Positions 7,851-16,900 of a stretch of DNA of 42,423 nucleotides are shown here, piece after piece (within the stretch, counting starts at the first letter, position 1; each line of letters begins with the position of its first letter). The translations under genes were made by a program, and so were the position numbers. Source of the stretch: Ignavibacteria bacterium. Lineage in GTDB: Bacteria; Bacteroidota; Ignavibacteria; Tepidaquicellales; Tepidaquicellaceae. Location: contig JADHVP010000015.1 in assembly GCA_016783945.1 (NCBI GenBank), positions 1 through 42,423 of the forward strand, in the 5' to 3' direction. Below the pieces are notes generated by a model. The model searched no databases and had not been told where the DNA came from. It saw only the letters and a list, made by a program, of their open reading frames with translations.

Positions 7851-9740
7851 TTACTTAAGAAGTACCATTTTCTTTGTAGCTGTGAAATCATTAGCTTTTA
7901 TAGTATAGAAGTAAATACCGCTTGAAAGATTTACAGCGTTGAAATCAACTTCCTTAACTCCGGCACTTACAACTTCGTTGTTTACTAATGTTGCAATTTC
8001 CTGACCATTTATGTTATAAATCTTCAATGTAACATTAGATGTATTAGGAATATTGAACCTGATAGTTGTCGATGGATTGAAAGGATTAGGGTAATTCTGC
8101 TGCAAGCTGTATTCTCCGGGAATTTCGCTGGAGATATTCTTTATGCCAATAACAGAATCCCTGCTAACTTCAACTCTTACGAACATAAGCTGTGCCAGTG
8201 ATTCACCGTTTGCGGTATGATTAACAAAGCTTCCCGGAATTGAGTCAGATTGTATGAGTAAATTTGCATACCAGTTATTTGCATCGTCATCATTCCAGGG
8301 TGAAATGCTTGTGTTAGTCCAGTCTCTTCTTGGTGAATCCGGTGTAATCTTCACGGGTGTTTTCCATGTAAGTCCTCCATCACCGGAAGCCGTAAAGTAA
8401 CCATCAAAGAAACTTGTAGTATCGACAGAACCACCTGTAAAAGCAGATGCAACTAAAAATCCGGAGAACAAGACATTACCGTCTGCTGATATTCCTATAT
8501 TCGGTTTACAAATACCGGACAATCCATCAGTACCTGACGTTGTCCAAATATAAGTCTCCCATGGTACGTTGTTCGAATCGGCAACTACAACACTTTTATT
8601 TGGGTCAGAACCAGGTAATGTCGGGGACCAGAGCCGAATCTTACTATCTGCGCCGGGATAATAACTTCCCGGGGTGCCTGGGGATAAAGTAGCAGTTGTA
8701 AATATTACTTTCGGCTCGTTCCCCTGATACACTATAGCTAAACCACTTAAAGCACCAAGACTATCGACAAATAAATTTGCATCAAATATCTTTAACGGTG
8801 TACTGAAAGTTGCTCCATCATCAGTACTTTCCATAAAGAAAGCATCTCCAAAATCAGCTGGAGTAAGAGTTACGGATGGGAGATAAGTAACACCGATTCT
8901 TCCATCCTGTCCTCTTGCAATAGCGTATCTTTCGGCATTATCAGCACCAGGAAGGAATTTCCATCCGGTAAAAGTACCCGGAGGTGTAAGCGTCTGCCCG
9001 GTGTTATACCAGCAAGTATCAGTTGCATTTGCGGAGGAAAGAATCACCATTTTTGTTGGATTAGTTATGTTACCTGTTGCAATAATCCTTGGCCACTCTG
9101 CCTGAGTATGAGTACCTAAAACAGGGTCTAACTGTAGCCATTGACCTAAGCCCGGATATACGTCAACATAAGCAAAGGTTCTGCTGATTCCATCGGTATA
9201 ATGATTTGCAACCAAAATATTGTTATCACTCATTCCTGTAACGGTACAATAGCCAGACCTTACTGCTGCAGGAATTTCACCTATAAATGACCATGAAGTA
9301 CCCCTGTCTGTACTAAAATAATAATTACATCTTCTGTTTGCAAAACCCGGATCTCCCAGTGGTGCAACCATATAAACAGCATGCACTTGGTTCGGGTCGA
9401 TTGGTGATTGCCATAATTCTACCGGCGTTCCATTTGATTGAATATCATAAATGGATGTTCCGCCCGTCGGTGTGAATGTTGCAGAAGTTATAAAATCGTT
9501 TTCATAGGTTAAATTAAATGGCGATGTAAACAATGCTACAACAGGGGGTAGAGTACTTATCCTGTTAAAATCTGGTTTACTGCCTTTTCCAACTCCTACG
9601 AGTGCATCTCCATTGAACATTAATTTACATTCGAGTTTTGACACTCTATCGATTTGTTCCTGTGTCGGTCTATTTTGAGAATAAACCAGACTACCCGAAA
9701 GAATAACCAATAAAGATAGTAAAGCGATAAATTGTTTCAT
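7851..9740 (-). CDS. Secreted Asp-box protein with T9SS type A sorting domain (copy B)
   Basis: 629 residues. A signal peptide (MKQFIALLSLLVILSGSLVYSQ) precedes a mature region with Asp-box motifs STDRGTSW (143-150), an ESTDDGATF motif near 310 and an SGDGGLTW motif near 455. It ends in a T9SS sorting domain (NYPNPFNPSTTIRF, IYNINGQEIATL, LSSGIYFYTIKAN, KKMVLLK). It matches copy A block by block, including GDALVG near residue 45, FTPTxGxxIYD near 90-100, RSGYxxxTGMSDxNILxANH, and LPGSDPxxSVVVADSNN. The two probably arose by duplication and diverged. A strong Shine-Dalgarno site precedes the ATG. The binding target or substrate is unknown; a repeat-built beta-propeller on the cell surface is the likeliest structure. 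Confidence 0.9.
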   Translation of the reverse strand: MKQFIALLSLLVILSGSLVYSQNRPTQEQIDRVSKLECKLMFNGDALVGVGKGSKPDFNRISTLPPVVALFTSPFNLTYENDFITSATFTPTGGTSIYDIQSNGTPVELWQSPIDPNQVHAVYMVAPLGDPGFANRRCNYYFSTDRGTSWSFIGEIPAAVRSGYCTVTGMSDNNILVANHYTDGISRTFAYVDVYPGLGQWLQLDPVLGTHTQAEWPRIIATGNITNPTKMVILSSANATDTCWYNTGQTLTPPGTFTGWKFLPGADNAERYAIARGQDGRIGVTYLPSVTLTPADFGDAFFMESTDDGATFSTPLKIFDANLFVDSLGALSGLAIVYQGNEPKVIFTTATLSPGTPGSYYPGADSKIRLWSPTLPGSDPNKSVVVADSNNVPWETYIWTTSGTDGLSGICKPNIGISADGNVLFSGFLVASAFTGGSVDTTSFFDGYFTASGDGGLTWKTPVKITPDSPRRDWTNTSISPWNDDDANNWYANLLIQSDSIPGSFVNHTANGESLAQLMFVRVEVSRDSVIGIKNISSEIPGEYSLQQNYPNPFNPSTTIRFNIPNTSNVTLKIYNINGQEIATLVNNEVVSAGVKEVDFNAVNLSSGIYFYTIKANDFTATKKMVLLK

Positions 9741-9747
9741 TTTTTTT

Positions 9748-9754
9748 CTCCTTT
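9748..9754 (-). promoter_or_regulatory. Strong ribosome binding site of T9SS gene copy B
   Basis: AAAGGAG on the minus strand, 7 nt before the ATG at 9740. It is one of the few perfect Shine-Dalgarno sites in the window and fixes the start of this gene. Confidence 0.8.
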
Positions 9755-10055
9755 AAAAATTTATGGATGATTTTATTGATATTTTGTTAGGTAGATAATA
9801 ATTTATACGTTTTGAATGAAAATAGTTTCAAAGTTGTAATATTACAAGAACTAAAATATAATTTCAACGTCTAAATTATTAAACAGAATCTTTATCTATG
9901 CTAGACTGATAGTAAATAAATTCCTTAAAATATCCGTTTTCAATGTACATATAATATGGAAATATAACTTATTTGAAACAATTCAAAGTAATGAAAAAAT
10001 ATCAAAGGTGAAATTTTTTCATTTAAGTATAATATTGTATTTGATAGATTGACGC
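9755..10055. other. Divergent intergenic region upstream of the Ubl operon
   Basis: About 315 bp separate the minus-strand T9SS gene from the plus-strand Ubl gene. It is AT-rich with no ORF. It contains a perfect 14-bp palindrome TTGTAATATTACAA (9834-9847) and, 22 bp before the Ubl start, TATAAT (10028-10033), a plausible -10 element with no clear -35 partner. Nothing else is recognisable. Confidence 0.5.
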
Positions 10056-10334
10056 ATGGCTAAAATAAACGTTACAATAATCGATGCAACGGGCAATAAA
10101 GAGCAGGAAGCTTCCTTACCCGATGATGCATCTGTAAAAAGAATTATGGAAGCTCTCCTTCCCAAAATGAAAATGCCCTTAACCGGTCCTGATGGTGATC
10201 CGCTTTCATATAAATTTCATCACAAAGCATCGGGGAAACAACTCTCAGACGAGCAGACTCTTGCTGAGGCAGGGGTTAAAGACGGTGATGTGCTGAGATT
10301 GCACCCTGAAATTACAGCAGGGAATGCTTTTTAA
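10056..10334 (+). CDS. YukD/EsaB-like ubiquitin-like (beta-grasp) protein
   Basis: 92 residues with the beta-grasp layout: strand INVTIID (4-10), strand EQEASLP, helix SVKRIMEALLPKM (26-38), LSYKFHHKASGKQL, TLAEAGVKDGDVLRLHPE (68-85). The final TL..AGV.DGD.L.L is the hallmark of YukD-type and other ubiquitin-like domains. The C-terminus is ITAGNAF: an Ala-Gly at 88-89 followed by three residues, not a bare GG. It is followed 67 bp later by an E1/ThiF-like gene and then a RING-finger gene, so it is most likely the modifier or sulfur carrier activated by that E1. A type VII secretion role (the context of EsaB/YukD) is unlikely because no WXG100 or EssC gene is nearby. If used as a modifier, the last three residues may need removal. 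Confidence 0.88.
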   Translation: MAKINVTIIDATGNKEQEASLPDDASVKRIMEALLPKMKMPLTGPDGDPLSYKFHHKASGKQLSDEQTLAEAGVKDGDVLRLHPEITAGNAF

Positions 10335-10401
10335 CACCCTGAATTCCCTTCTTGTTTTTTAACCTTTCACTTTCTTTATATATTGAATAATATATCACAC
10401 T

Positions 10402-11568
10402 ATGATTGAAATATCCGACTTTAAAAAAGACAGATACGCACGACTGAAAACCATTACCTGGTGGGATCAGGACATTTTAAAAAACGCTAACATACTTGTC
10501 GTTGGGTGCGGTGCTTTAGGAAATGAAATCGTGAAGAATTTAACTATGCTCGGCGTAGGGAATATTTTCGTCGTTGATATGGATGTGGTCGAAAAGAGTA
10601 ATCTGACAAGAAGCATATTATTCAGAAAAGAGGATGAAGGCAGATCCAAAGCAGAAACAATCTGCAAAAGAGCGAATGATATTAATAACGAAGTGAATGT
10701 AAGATACTTTAACGGGAATGTATTTGAATTAGGATTGGGTGAATTTAGAAAAATGGATATAGTTGTTTGCGGATTAGACAGCAGGGAAGCCCGGCTTTTT
10801 GTGAACCAATCATGCTGGAAAGTAAACCGTCCCTGGATAGATGGTGCAATCGAAGTCCTGAACGGTGTAGCAAGAATGTTTATACCGCCCGATGGTGCGT
10901 GTTATGAATGTACAATGAGTGAGAATGATTATCTGCTTCTGAATAAAAGAAAATCTTGCATGTTACTGGGATTGGATGAAATTCACCAGGGAAAGATTCC
11001 CACAACACCCACAGTAGCGTCAATAATAGCCGGAATTCAGGTTCAGGAAGCCGTAAAATACCTGCATAAAAGAGATGATATGTTATTACTAAATGGTAAG
11101 GGATTTGTCTTTAATGGGGGATCGAATGAGTCTTACATAGTAGAATACCAAAGGCGTGAAGATTGTCCTTCTCATTATACATTTGAAAATTTTCATAAAA
11201 TAGAAATGCTATTTAATGAGGTTACGGTAAACGATATTATTAACTTTGGAAATAATTATTTTAAGAATGAAAATTTCTCCATAGAATTTAATAATGAGAC
11301 GATTTTCGAGCTTCTTAATGAAGAAACAAAAGAAAGTATCGAGCATTTCGCAAACTTAAACCTTCTAACACAAAAAGATGTGATGCGTGGTGGCATTCTA
11401 TACAAAGTAAATTCATTCCATAATTTTTATTCAAATTCAGGTTTATCAAAGAGCTTGCAGTATAAAACACTTACAGATATTAAAGTGCCTTTCAACGACA
11501 TTTTAACCCTTAGAAAAGGTAATGACGAAATACACGTTGAGTTCATATCTAATGATATTTTTAAATGA
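10402..11568 (+). CDS. E1-like (ThiF/MoeB/UBA family) activating enzyme with C-terminal extension
   Basis: 388 residues. The adenylation domain has the nucleotide loop GCGALG (35-40), acidic DMD (59-61), the arginine-finger segment NLTR (67-70), K83 in GRSKAE, D126 in CGLDS, and CxxC (167-170). Cys186 in RKSC lies just before KIPTTPTVASIIAGIQVQEAVK, the position of the catalytic, thioester-forming Cys in E1 enzymes. A second zinc pair appears as C255-P-S-H258, giving a CxxC/CxxH site. Residues about 262-388 form an extra domain ending KTLTDIKVPFNDILTLR, which resembles a beta-grasp or E2-recruiting ubiquitin-fold domain (inference). It should adenylate the Ubl encoded upstream and may carry it as a thioester. 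Its TGA overlaps the start of the RING gene by 4 bp (ATGA), implying translational coupling. Confidence 0.9.
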   Translation: MIEISDFKKDRYARLKTITWWDQDILKNANILVVGCGALGNEIVKNLTMLGVGNIFVVDMDVVEKSNLTRSILFRKEDEGRSKAETICKRANDINNEVNVRYFNGNVFELGLGEFRKMDIVVCGLDSREARLFVNQSCWKVNRPWIDGAIEVLNGVARMFIPPDGACYECTMSENDYLLLNKRKSCMLLGLDEIHQGKIPTTPTVASIIAGIQVQEAVKYLHKRDDMLLLNGKGFVFNGGSNESYIVEYQRREDCPSHYTFENFHKIEMLFNEVTVNDIINFGNNYFKNENFSIEFNNETIFELLNEETKESIEHFANLNLLTQKDVMRGGILYKVNSFHNFYSNSGLSKSLQYKTLTDIKVPFNDILTLRKGNDEIHVEFISNDIFK

Positions 11569-12470
11569 CAACAGTTAAAACCTGTCCATATTGCCAGGCT
11601 AATATAAAATCTAATGCAAACATCGTTGTATGTGATTTATGTAACACACCCCACCACAAAGAATGCTGGGAAGAGAACAATGGATGTACAGCTTATGGAT
11701 GCGTCAATAATCCTAATACGAATCCGAAAGAAGACATAATATTCGAATCGATAGATGTCGGTAATCAAACTGTTGACGACATTCAAAGGCAGTTAGAAAT
11801 CGAACGGGAAAAACCAACTGAAACGATTAACTGTCCCAAATGCAATATTCCCATCGACAAAAATTCCGAATTCTGCAAGCACTGCGGGCACTTTTTGAAG
11901 GAAGACATATCAACATTAGAAAAGAAACGGTTTGAAAATGAATACAAGAAACGGTATAAAGAAAAAGTCAACTTCAGAAGAAAAAGATTCATTTTTACCT
12001 CTGTTAGCATCGTAACCTTAATCCTATTGTTTATCATTACCTTTTATTACTCATACAAGTTTATCAATGAATACTTTGCTTCAGAAAAATATCAAGAGCA
12101 AGGTGAAATTAATGAATTTGTTTCTAGTTGGGAAAAAGCCTGGGAGAGCAAAGATATTAATAGGTATAAAGTGTTTTTAGATGAAGACTATATTTACTAT
12201 GATAAAGATGGTAAAGCTGTTAAGTTTGAAGATAAAATCAAAAGAATAAAATATACTTTCGAAAATTACAAATATATTGAAGTTGACATAGAAGACATTA
12301 AAACCGAAAAGAATCCTGAAACACCTGATTACATTAACGTAACTTTCACACAAAACTACAAATCAGATAAGTTCGAACAAACCGGTGTGAAGACATTAAG
12401 GCTGTACAAAGAAAAGGGCACAAAAAACAAGTGGAAAATATTCAGGGAATATTATGAGGGAACCGAATAA
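11565..12470 (+). CDS. Membrane-anchored prokaryotic RING-finger protein with NTF2-like tail
   Basis: 301 residues. Residues 7-46 form a complete binuclear zinc finger with C7, C10, C23, C26, H31, C34, C41 and C46 (CPYC, CDLC, HHKECWEENNGC, YGC). This is the pattern of the bacterial RING family that occurs next to Ubl and E1 genes. A second zinc ribbon (CPKC at 90-93, CKHC at 104-107) follows. Then come a basic, Lys/Arg-rich helix (119-141), one transmembrane helix (about 142-164) and an extracytoplasmic domain (about 180-301) with SSWEKAWESKDINRYKVFL, typical of NTF2/SnoaL-like folds. Predicted topology: RING and zinc ribbon in the cytoplasm, NTF2-like domain outside. The position overlapping the E1 gene suggests an E3-like or scaffolding role at the membrane. 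No enzymatic activity is demonstrated by the sequence. Confidence 0.87.
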   Translation: MTTVKTCPYCQANIKSNANIVVCDLCNTPHHKECWEENNGCTAYGCVNNPNTNPKEDIIFESIDVGNQTVDDIQRQLEIEREKPTETINCPKCNIPIDKNSEFCKHCGHFLKEDISTLEKKRFENEYKKRYKEKVNFRRKRFIFTSVSIVTLILLFIITFYYSYKFINEYFASEKYQEQGEINEFVSSWEKAWESKDINRYKVFLDEDYIYYDKDGKAVKFEDKIKRIKYTFENYKYIEVDIEDIKTEKNPETPDYINVTFTQNYKSDKFEQTGVKTLRLYKEKGTKNKWKIFREYYEGTE

Positions 12471-12473
12471 ATA

Positions 12474-12505
12474 TCGGCTTTCCCCTAAGCAAAAGGGAAA
12501 GCCGA
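12474..12505. terminator. Strong hairpin between the Ubl operon and menA
   Basis: A perfect 11-bp stem, TCGGCTTTCCC (12474-12484) with GGGAAAGCCGA (12495-12505), 10-nt loop. It lies 3 bp past the RING stop and 11 bp before the menA stop, so it can serve both convergent units. The U tracts are weak on both strands. Confidence 0.7.
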
Positions 12506-12516
12506 CATAGACTCTT

Positions 12517-13476
12517 CTAAATAAAAAACAGGTATGCAATCAACAAACCTAATGTCAAAGTTAAACCGAACTGCATGTTTAATTGAGCAGTCATCATGAT
12601 ATGCTTTGACCCATAATCAAACCTCGCTTGCGGAGCAACCGGTATATCCTTCAGCATTCTAATAAGCTTCAACGCTGTCGGCAAAGTAATTAAATTTAAC
12701 AGTGCAAACCATGGAAGCAAATCAAGAACAACAAAAACAATAATGGAGGCATAAGCTCCTAATACAAGAAAATAATAAAAGTACCTTGAAAACTTCTCAC
12801 CAATTATCATAGGCAGTGTCTTAACTTCAAATGTGCCATCAAAATTAATATCTCTAATGTTGTTGGAATGCAGAATAGCATCAATCAGGAAACCAATCGG
12901 AATTGAAAATATTACAGGGAGCCATGAAAACTCACCTGTTTGTACTATGTATGCACCAAGCGTTATACCCGCACCAAAAGACAGAAAAACCTGAATATCT
13001 CCAAGGGCTTTATATTTCAATGCAATAGGTGTAGCAGTATAAAATATTGCAGACAGCAAACCGAAGATGCACAGGTACAAAATATAAATTCCAATTTCGA
13101 GATAAAGATAAAAACCAATCAGTGATGCTAAAGCAAGAGCTACGGTCGCTCCTATTTTCATTTCTTTAACGCTCATAAATCCTTTTGACAAGACCATCGA
13201 ACCGCCATGTGGGATTCCGATTTCTTTATCTTCTTTATCAATCCCACTCTTAAAATCGTAAATGTCGTTAATAATGTTCGTCCCGACATGAACTAACATC
13301 GAACCAATCAATGTAAGAAAGAATAGGAAAAATTTAAATTGAATATCGGGATTTAGAACTACAGCGAGAACTGATCCGTATAAAACCGGTATTATAGATG
13401 CAGGAAAAGCATAAGGTCTTATTGCCATCATCCAAAGCTTAAATCCTTTTGGAGGTGAAACAGTATTTTCAGCCAT
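12517..13476 (-). CDS. menA: 1,4-dihydroxy-2-naphthoate polyprenyltransferase
   Basis: 319 residues, a UbiA-superfamily intramembrane prenyltransferase with eight to nine helices. The first Asp-rich motif is NIINDIYDFKSGID, which binds the prenyl diphosphate through Mg2+. The second is HSNNIRDINFD, where NNIRD is typical of MenA rather than UbiA or heme O synthase. The N-terminal WMMAIRPYAFPASIIPVLYGS matches the usual WxxAxRPxTLPAS opening. It attaches the isoprenoid tail to DHNA in menaquinone biosynthesis, at the inner membrane. No other men genes are in the window. Transcription is convergent with the Ubl operon. Confidence 0.93.
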   Translation of the reverse strand: MAENTVSPPKGFKLWMMAIRPYAFPASIIPVLYGSVLAVVLNPDIQFKFFLFFLTLIGSMLVHVGTNIINDIYDFKSGIDKEDKEIGIPHGGSMVLSKGFMSVKEMKIGATVALALASLIGFYLYLEIGIYILYLCIFGLLSAIFYTATPIALKYKALGDIQVFLSFGAGITLGAYIVQTGEFSWLPVIFSIPIGFLIDAILHSNNIRDINFDGTFEVKTLPMIIGEKFSRYFYYFLVLGAYASIIVFVVLDLLPWFALLNLITLPTALKLIRMLKDIPVAPQARFDYGSKHIMMTAQLNMQFGLTLTLGLLIAYLFFI

Positions 13477-13997
13477 ATATATAAAATATCTTTAAGTTTT
13501 AAAAGTTGGGTTTGTTATTTATCAGCGTTAATGAAGATTCTTGAAAAATTTTAATCTTTACAAAACATTCATCTTAATAAAATCCATATTTTGCTCAATA
13601 TTGTATAAAAATACTCGCCAAGTTACAAATTATATTTCTTAAAACTAAGACAAAAATATGAGAAATGAGAAGAACTTTGACAATTTTATTCGAAGATACC
13701 TCTTTCTTATTAGAAGTTCATACATCATGATATGACTCTAAATTCCTAATTTTTAATTTTTAACTTCTAATAAATTTACAAATTACAATTTTCAAAATCT
13801 AAGCTTCTGACTGCTAATTTTACATTACAAATTTAACACTTTTAAAAATTGAAAATTAAGACTCCTTGGAAATTCATTGAAAATTTAAAATTACAAAGTT
13901 GATAGTTTAACGGTGTATATTGACTTCTAATTTTGCTTTAATTATGTTTAGAATCGAAACAATTAGGTGTTGAACGGGTAAAAGAATATATCCCTTT
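13477..13997. other. AT-rich intergenic region with degenerate repeated motifs
   Basis: About 520 bp without an ORF between the divergent menA and DUF4175 genes. From about 13740 to 13910 it consists of reshuffled short motifs (TAATTTTTAATTTTTAAC, AAATTACAATTTTCAAAAT, AAAAATTGAAAATTAAG), partly inverted copies of each other. The same motif family reappears at 41510-41665. No clear promoter could be assigned. Confidence 0.5.
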
Positions 13998-16900
13998 ATG
14001 GAAAGTTTATTTAAAAAATCTGAGCATATATTTGAGTCTTTTGAAAAAAGGCTAACTTCGACTAATAAAAAAGAACTCACTTATAATCTTCTAAAACATT
14101 TACTAAAAACATTAATCTTTTTCTTTGCATTAGGATTTTTAGTTATTATTCTTGAAGCAGTTTTTAGGTTTGGCAGTGATGTAAGAACAGTATTCTTCTG
14201 GGGATATATCTCAACTTTCATAACCACTTTGTTGTACAATTTAGCAGTCTTTGTTTTTAGAAGAACACGTGTTTTGCATTTTCCTGAGCTCATTAGGTAT
14301 TCTCAAATAGTTGGAAATAAATTCGAACCAATTAAAGACTCACTTGCAAACTCTTTATCGCTTTACAATAGATTGAAACTAAATCATGAGTCAAACTCTT
14401 ATTTATCAAAAGAACTTGTCGGGGCAAACCTCGACTATGTTGATAATCGAACGAGGAAAATAAATCTTTCATCTTTTATATCTTTTAAGAATTTAAAAAG
14501 ATTATTGTTAGTGCTGATAATTTCCACTCTGTTCTACACACTAAGTTTTTTTATTTTTCCCTCGACTCTTTTATCATCAGTGAATAGAATCATAAACTAT
14601 GAATACAGTTTTATCGATAACGAACTTGGAATAATTTTCAATATTTCACCCGGGGATGTTGAGACAATCAAAGGTTGTAATGTTGATATAGCTATAAAGA
14701 TAAACTCAAACAAACCTGATCTAAGAATCGATGAAATAAAATTCTTCACAAAAGAGGTCACGCACGATGGCGTCGAAATTTTATTGAGTGAAACGGATCT
14801 CGTATCAGATGGAGACAATCATTTCTCAACATCAATCGAAAACATTAACAATAATATCATCTACTATGCTGCATATAAAGAGGTAAAATCCAGCGAATAT
14901 AAAATATCAATAGCAGACTACCCTGTTTTAAAAAGTTTTACTGTGTCCATTTATCCACCCGGGTTTACTGACATGCCTTCAAAGACTCTGGATGAAAATC
15001 AAGGAGATATCTTTTGTATAGGCGGCAGCAGAATATATTTTGATTTAGAATCGAATAAGTCACTGTCATCTGCGGGCATAGTATTCGATGAAGATTTCGT
15101 AGCTTTTGATGTGAATGAAGAAAGAGCCACGGGATCTATCATTGTTACAAAAAGCGGTAAGTATAATTTTGTTCTTAAAGATATTGATGGTAGTGAAAAC
15201 AAAGATGCGAATGTATACAGCATTAAAGTAATCAGTGATGAACCTCCGAAGATTTCAATTATCGAGCCGGAGGAAATAAATTACACACTCACCGGTGAGA
15301 ATGATGTAATTGTTCGTGCAAGAATAACAGATGATTTCGGTTTTTCAAAACTCGTACTGGCATACAGGAAAGTTGATTCAAAATCAACTGCTTCTCCAAA
15401 GTTTAATTTCATTAACGTTCCGATAAAAAATCTTAATGCTACTTCCCTTGAGGTTCCTTATGTATGGAATGTTACAAATATAGGTCTTCGTTCAGGTCAA
15501 TCAGCAGAATATTATATGGAAGTCACTGACAACACAGGAAAATCAACAAAGTCTGATATAAGAACGATACAGTATAAATCCTTGAGTGATATTTTAAAAG
15601 AAAGCGAAAAATTCTCTAAAGATCTGAAAGCGGATTTAAAATCAATTCTTGACGATGCATCGGATTTGCAGAAAGATATCGAAGAGCTAAAAAAGAATAA
15701 CAGATACAGCGAAGAGTTAGCTATAAACGAACAGAAAAAAAGAGAGCTGCAGGAAAAGGTGGAGAACCTGCAAAACAGCTTAAACTCTGCTCAAGATAAA
15801 ATGAACCAGGTCTTTGATGAACTCCAGAAGAAGAATATTTTATCTGAAGAAACCTTAGAACAATACATGAAGCTTCAGGAAATGTTCAATAAAATAAACA
15901 CTCCCGAGCTGCAGGAGATGCTAAAGAAACTCAGGGAAGCACTCGAGAAAAACAACTTGGATCAACTCAGAGAAGAACTAAAGAATTTCCGGTTCGACGA
16001 AGAAGCATTCAAGAAACAGATGGAACAGTTAATGGAATTGATGAAAAAAATCGAGAACCTTCAGAAGTTCGGTGAGCTAACACAAAAGCTCGATGATATA
16101 ACCAAACAGCAGGAGGATTTAAAAAAAGATACAGAGGCAACTAATAAAGATAGTAAAGAAAAATTAGGCGATCTTTCAAAAGAGCAAAAGAATATAAAAG
16201 AGCAAACAAAAGATTTTAAAGAGGAATTAAAAAAGCTGATTGAAGAACTCAGGAAGATGAAGGAGGATTTCAATCCAGAAGATCTTGAAGACATAAGAAA
16301 AGAGTTTAATCAAAGAGATATTGAGAACAAGATGCAGCAATCTTCGGATGAATTACAAAAGGGTGATAAACAGGATTCAGAGAGTACACAGGAAGATATT
16401 TTAAGCGACTTAAAAGAAATGAATGAAAAAATGATGGATGCTCTTGAGAAGGCAATGAATATGCAAAGCATGCAAAACAAATTAATGAATAAGCTTAAGC
16501 AAATCAAACAAGAAATTGACAAACTCAGTGAAGACCAGGGGGATTTAAAAGACAGGACAGAAGACTTAAAAAAGAATGACAAAAATGAGTTTACTAAAAA
16601 ACAAAAGGAGCAGGAAGACCTTCAGCAAAGACTCTCTGATACAATCAACGAACTTATGAATTTATCAAAGAGCGGAGTTCAGATTACACCGGAGCTTGGT
16701 AAAGAACTTGGCAACGCTTACAACAAGATGAATAATGCGGGGGATAATCTAAGTGAAAGCAACAAAGAGAATGCAGTAGGTAATCAGGGTAAAGCAAAGG
16801 AGTCTCTCGACAACGCATCGAAAATGCTTGGCGATATGTTAAGCCAGATGGGCAGTAAAAGCTGTAATACCGGTCAGCCTGGAGAAGGAAGAATGGGGCA

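Noticed and set aside
10056-10334. EsaB/YukD component of a type VII secretion system
   Set aside because: No WXG100, EssC or other T7SS gene is nearby, while E1 and RING genes follow directly.
10402-11568. Molybdopterin or thiamine sulfurylase enzyme (MoeB/ThiF)
   Set aside because: The partner is YukD-like rather than MoaD/ThiS with GG, a RING gene follows, there is an extra C-terminal domain, and no moa or thi genes are present.
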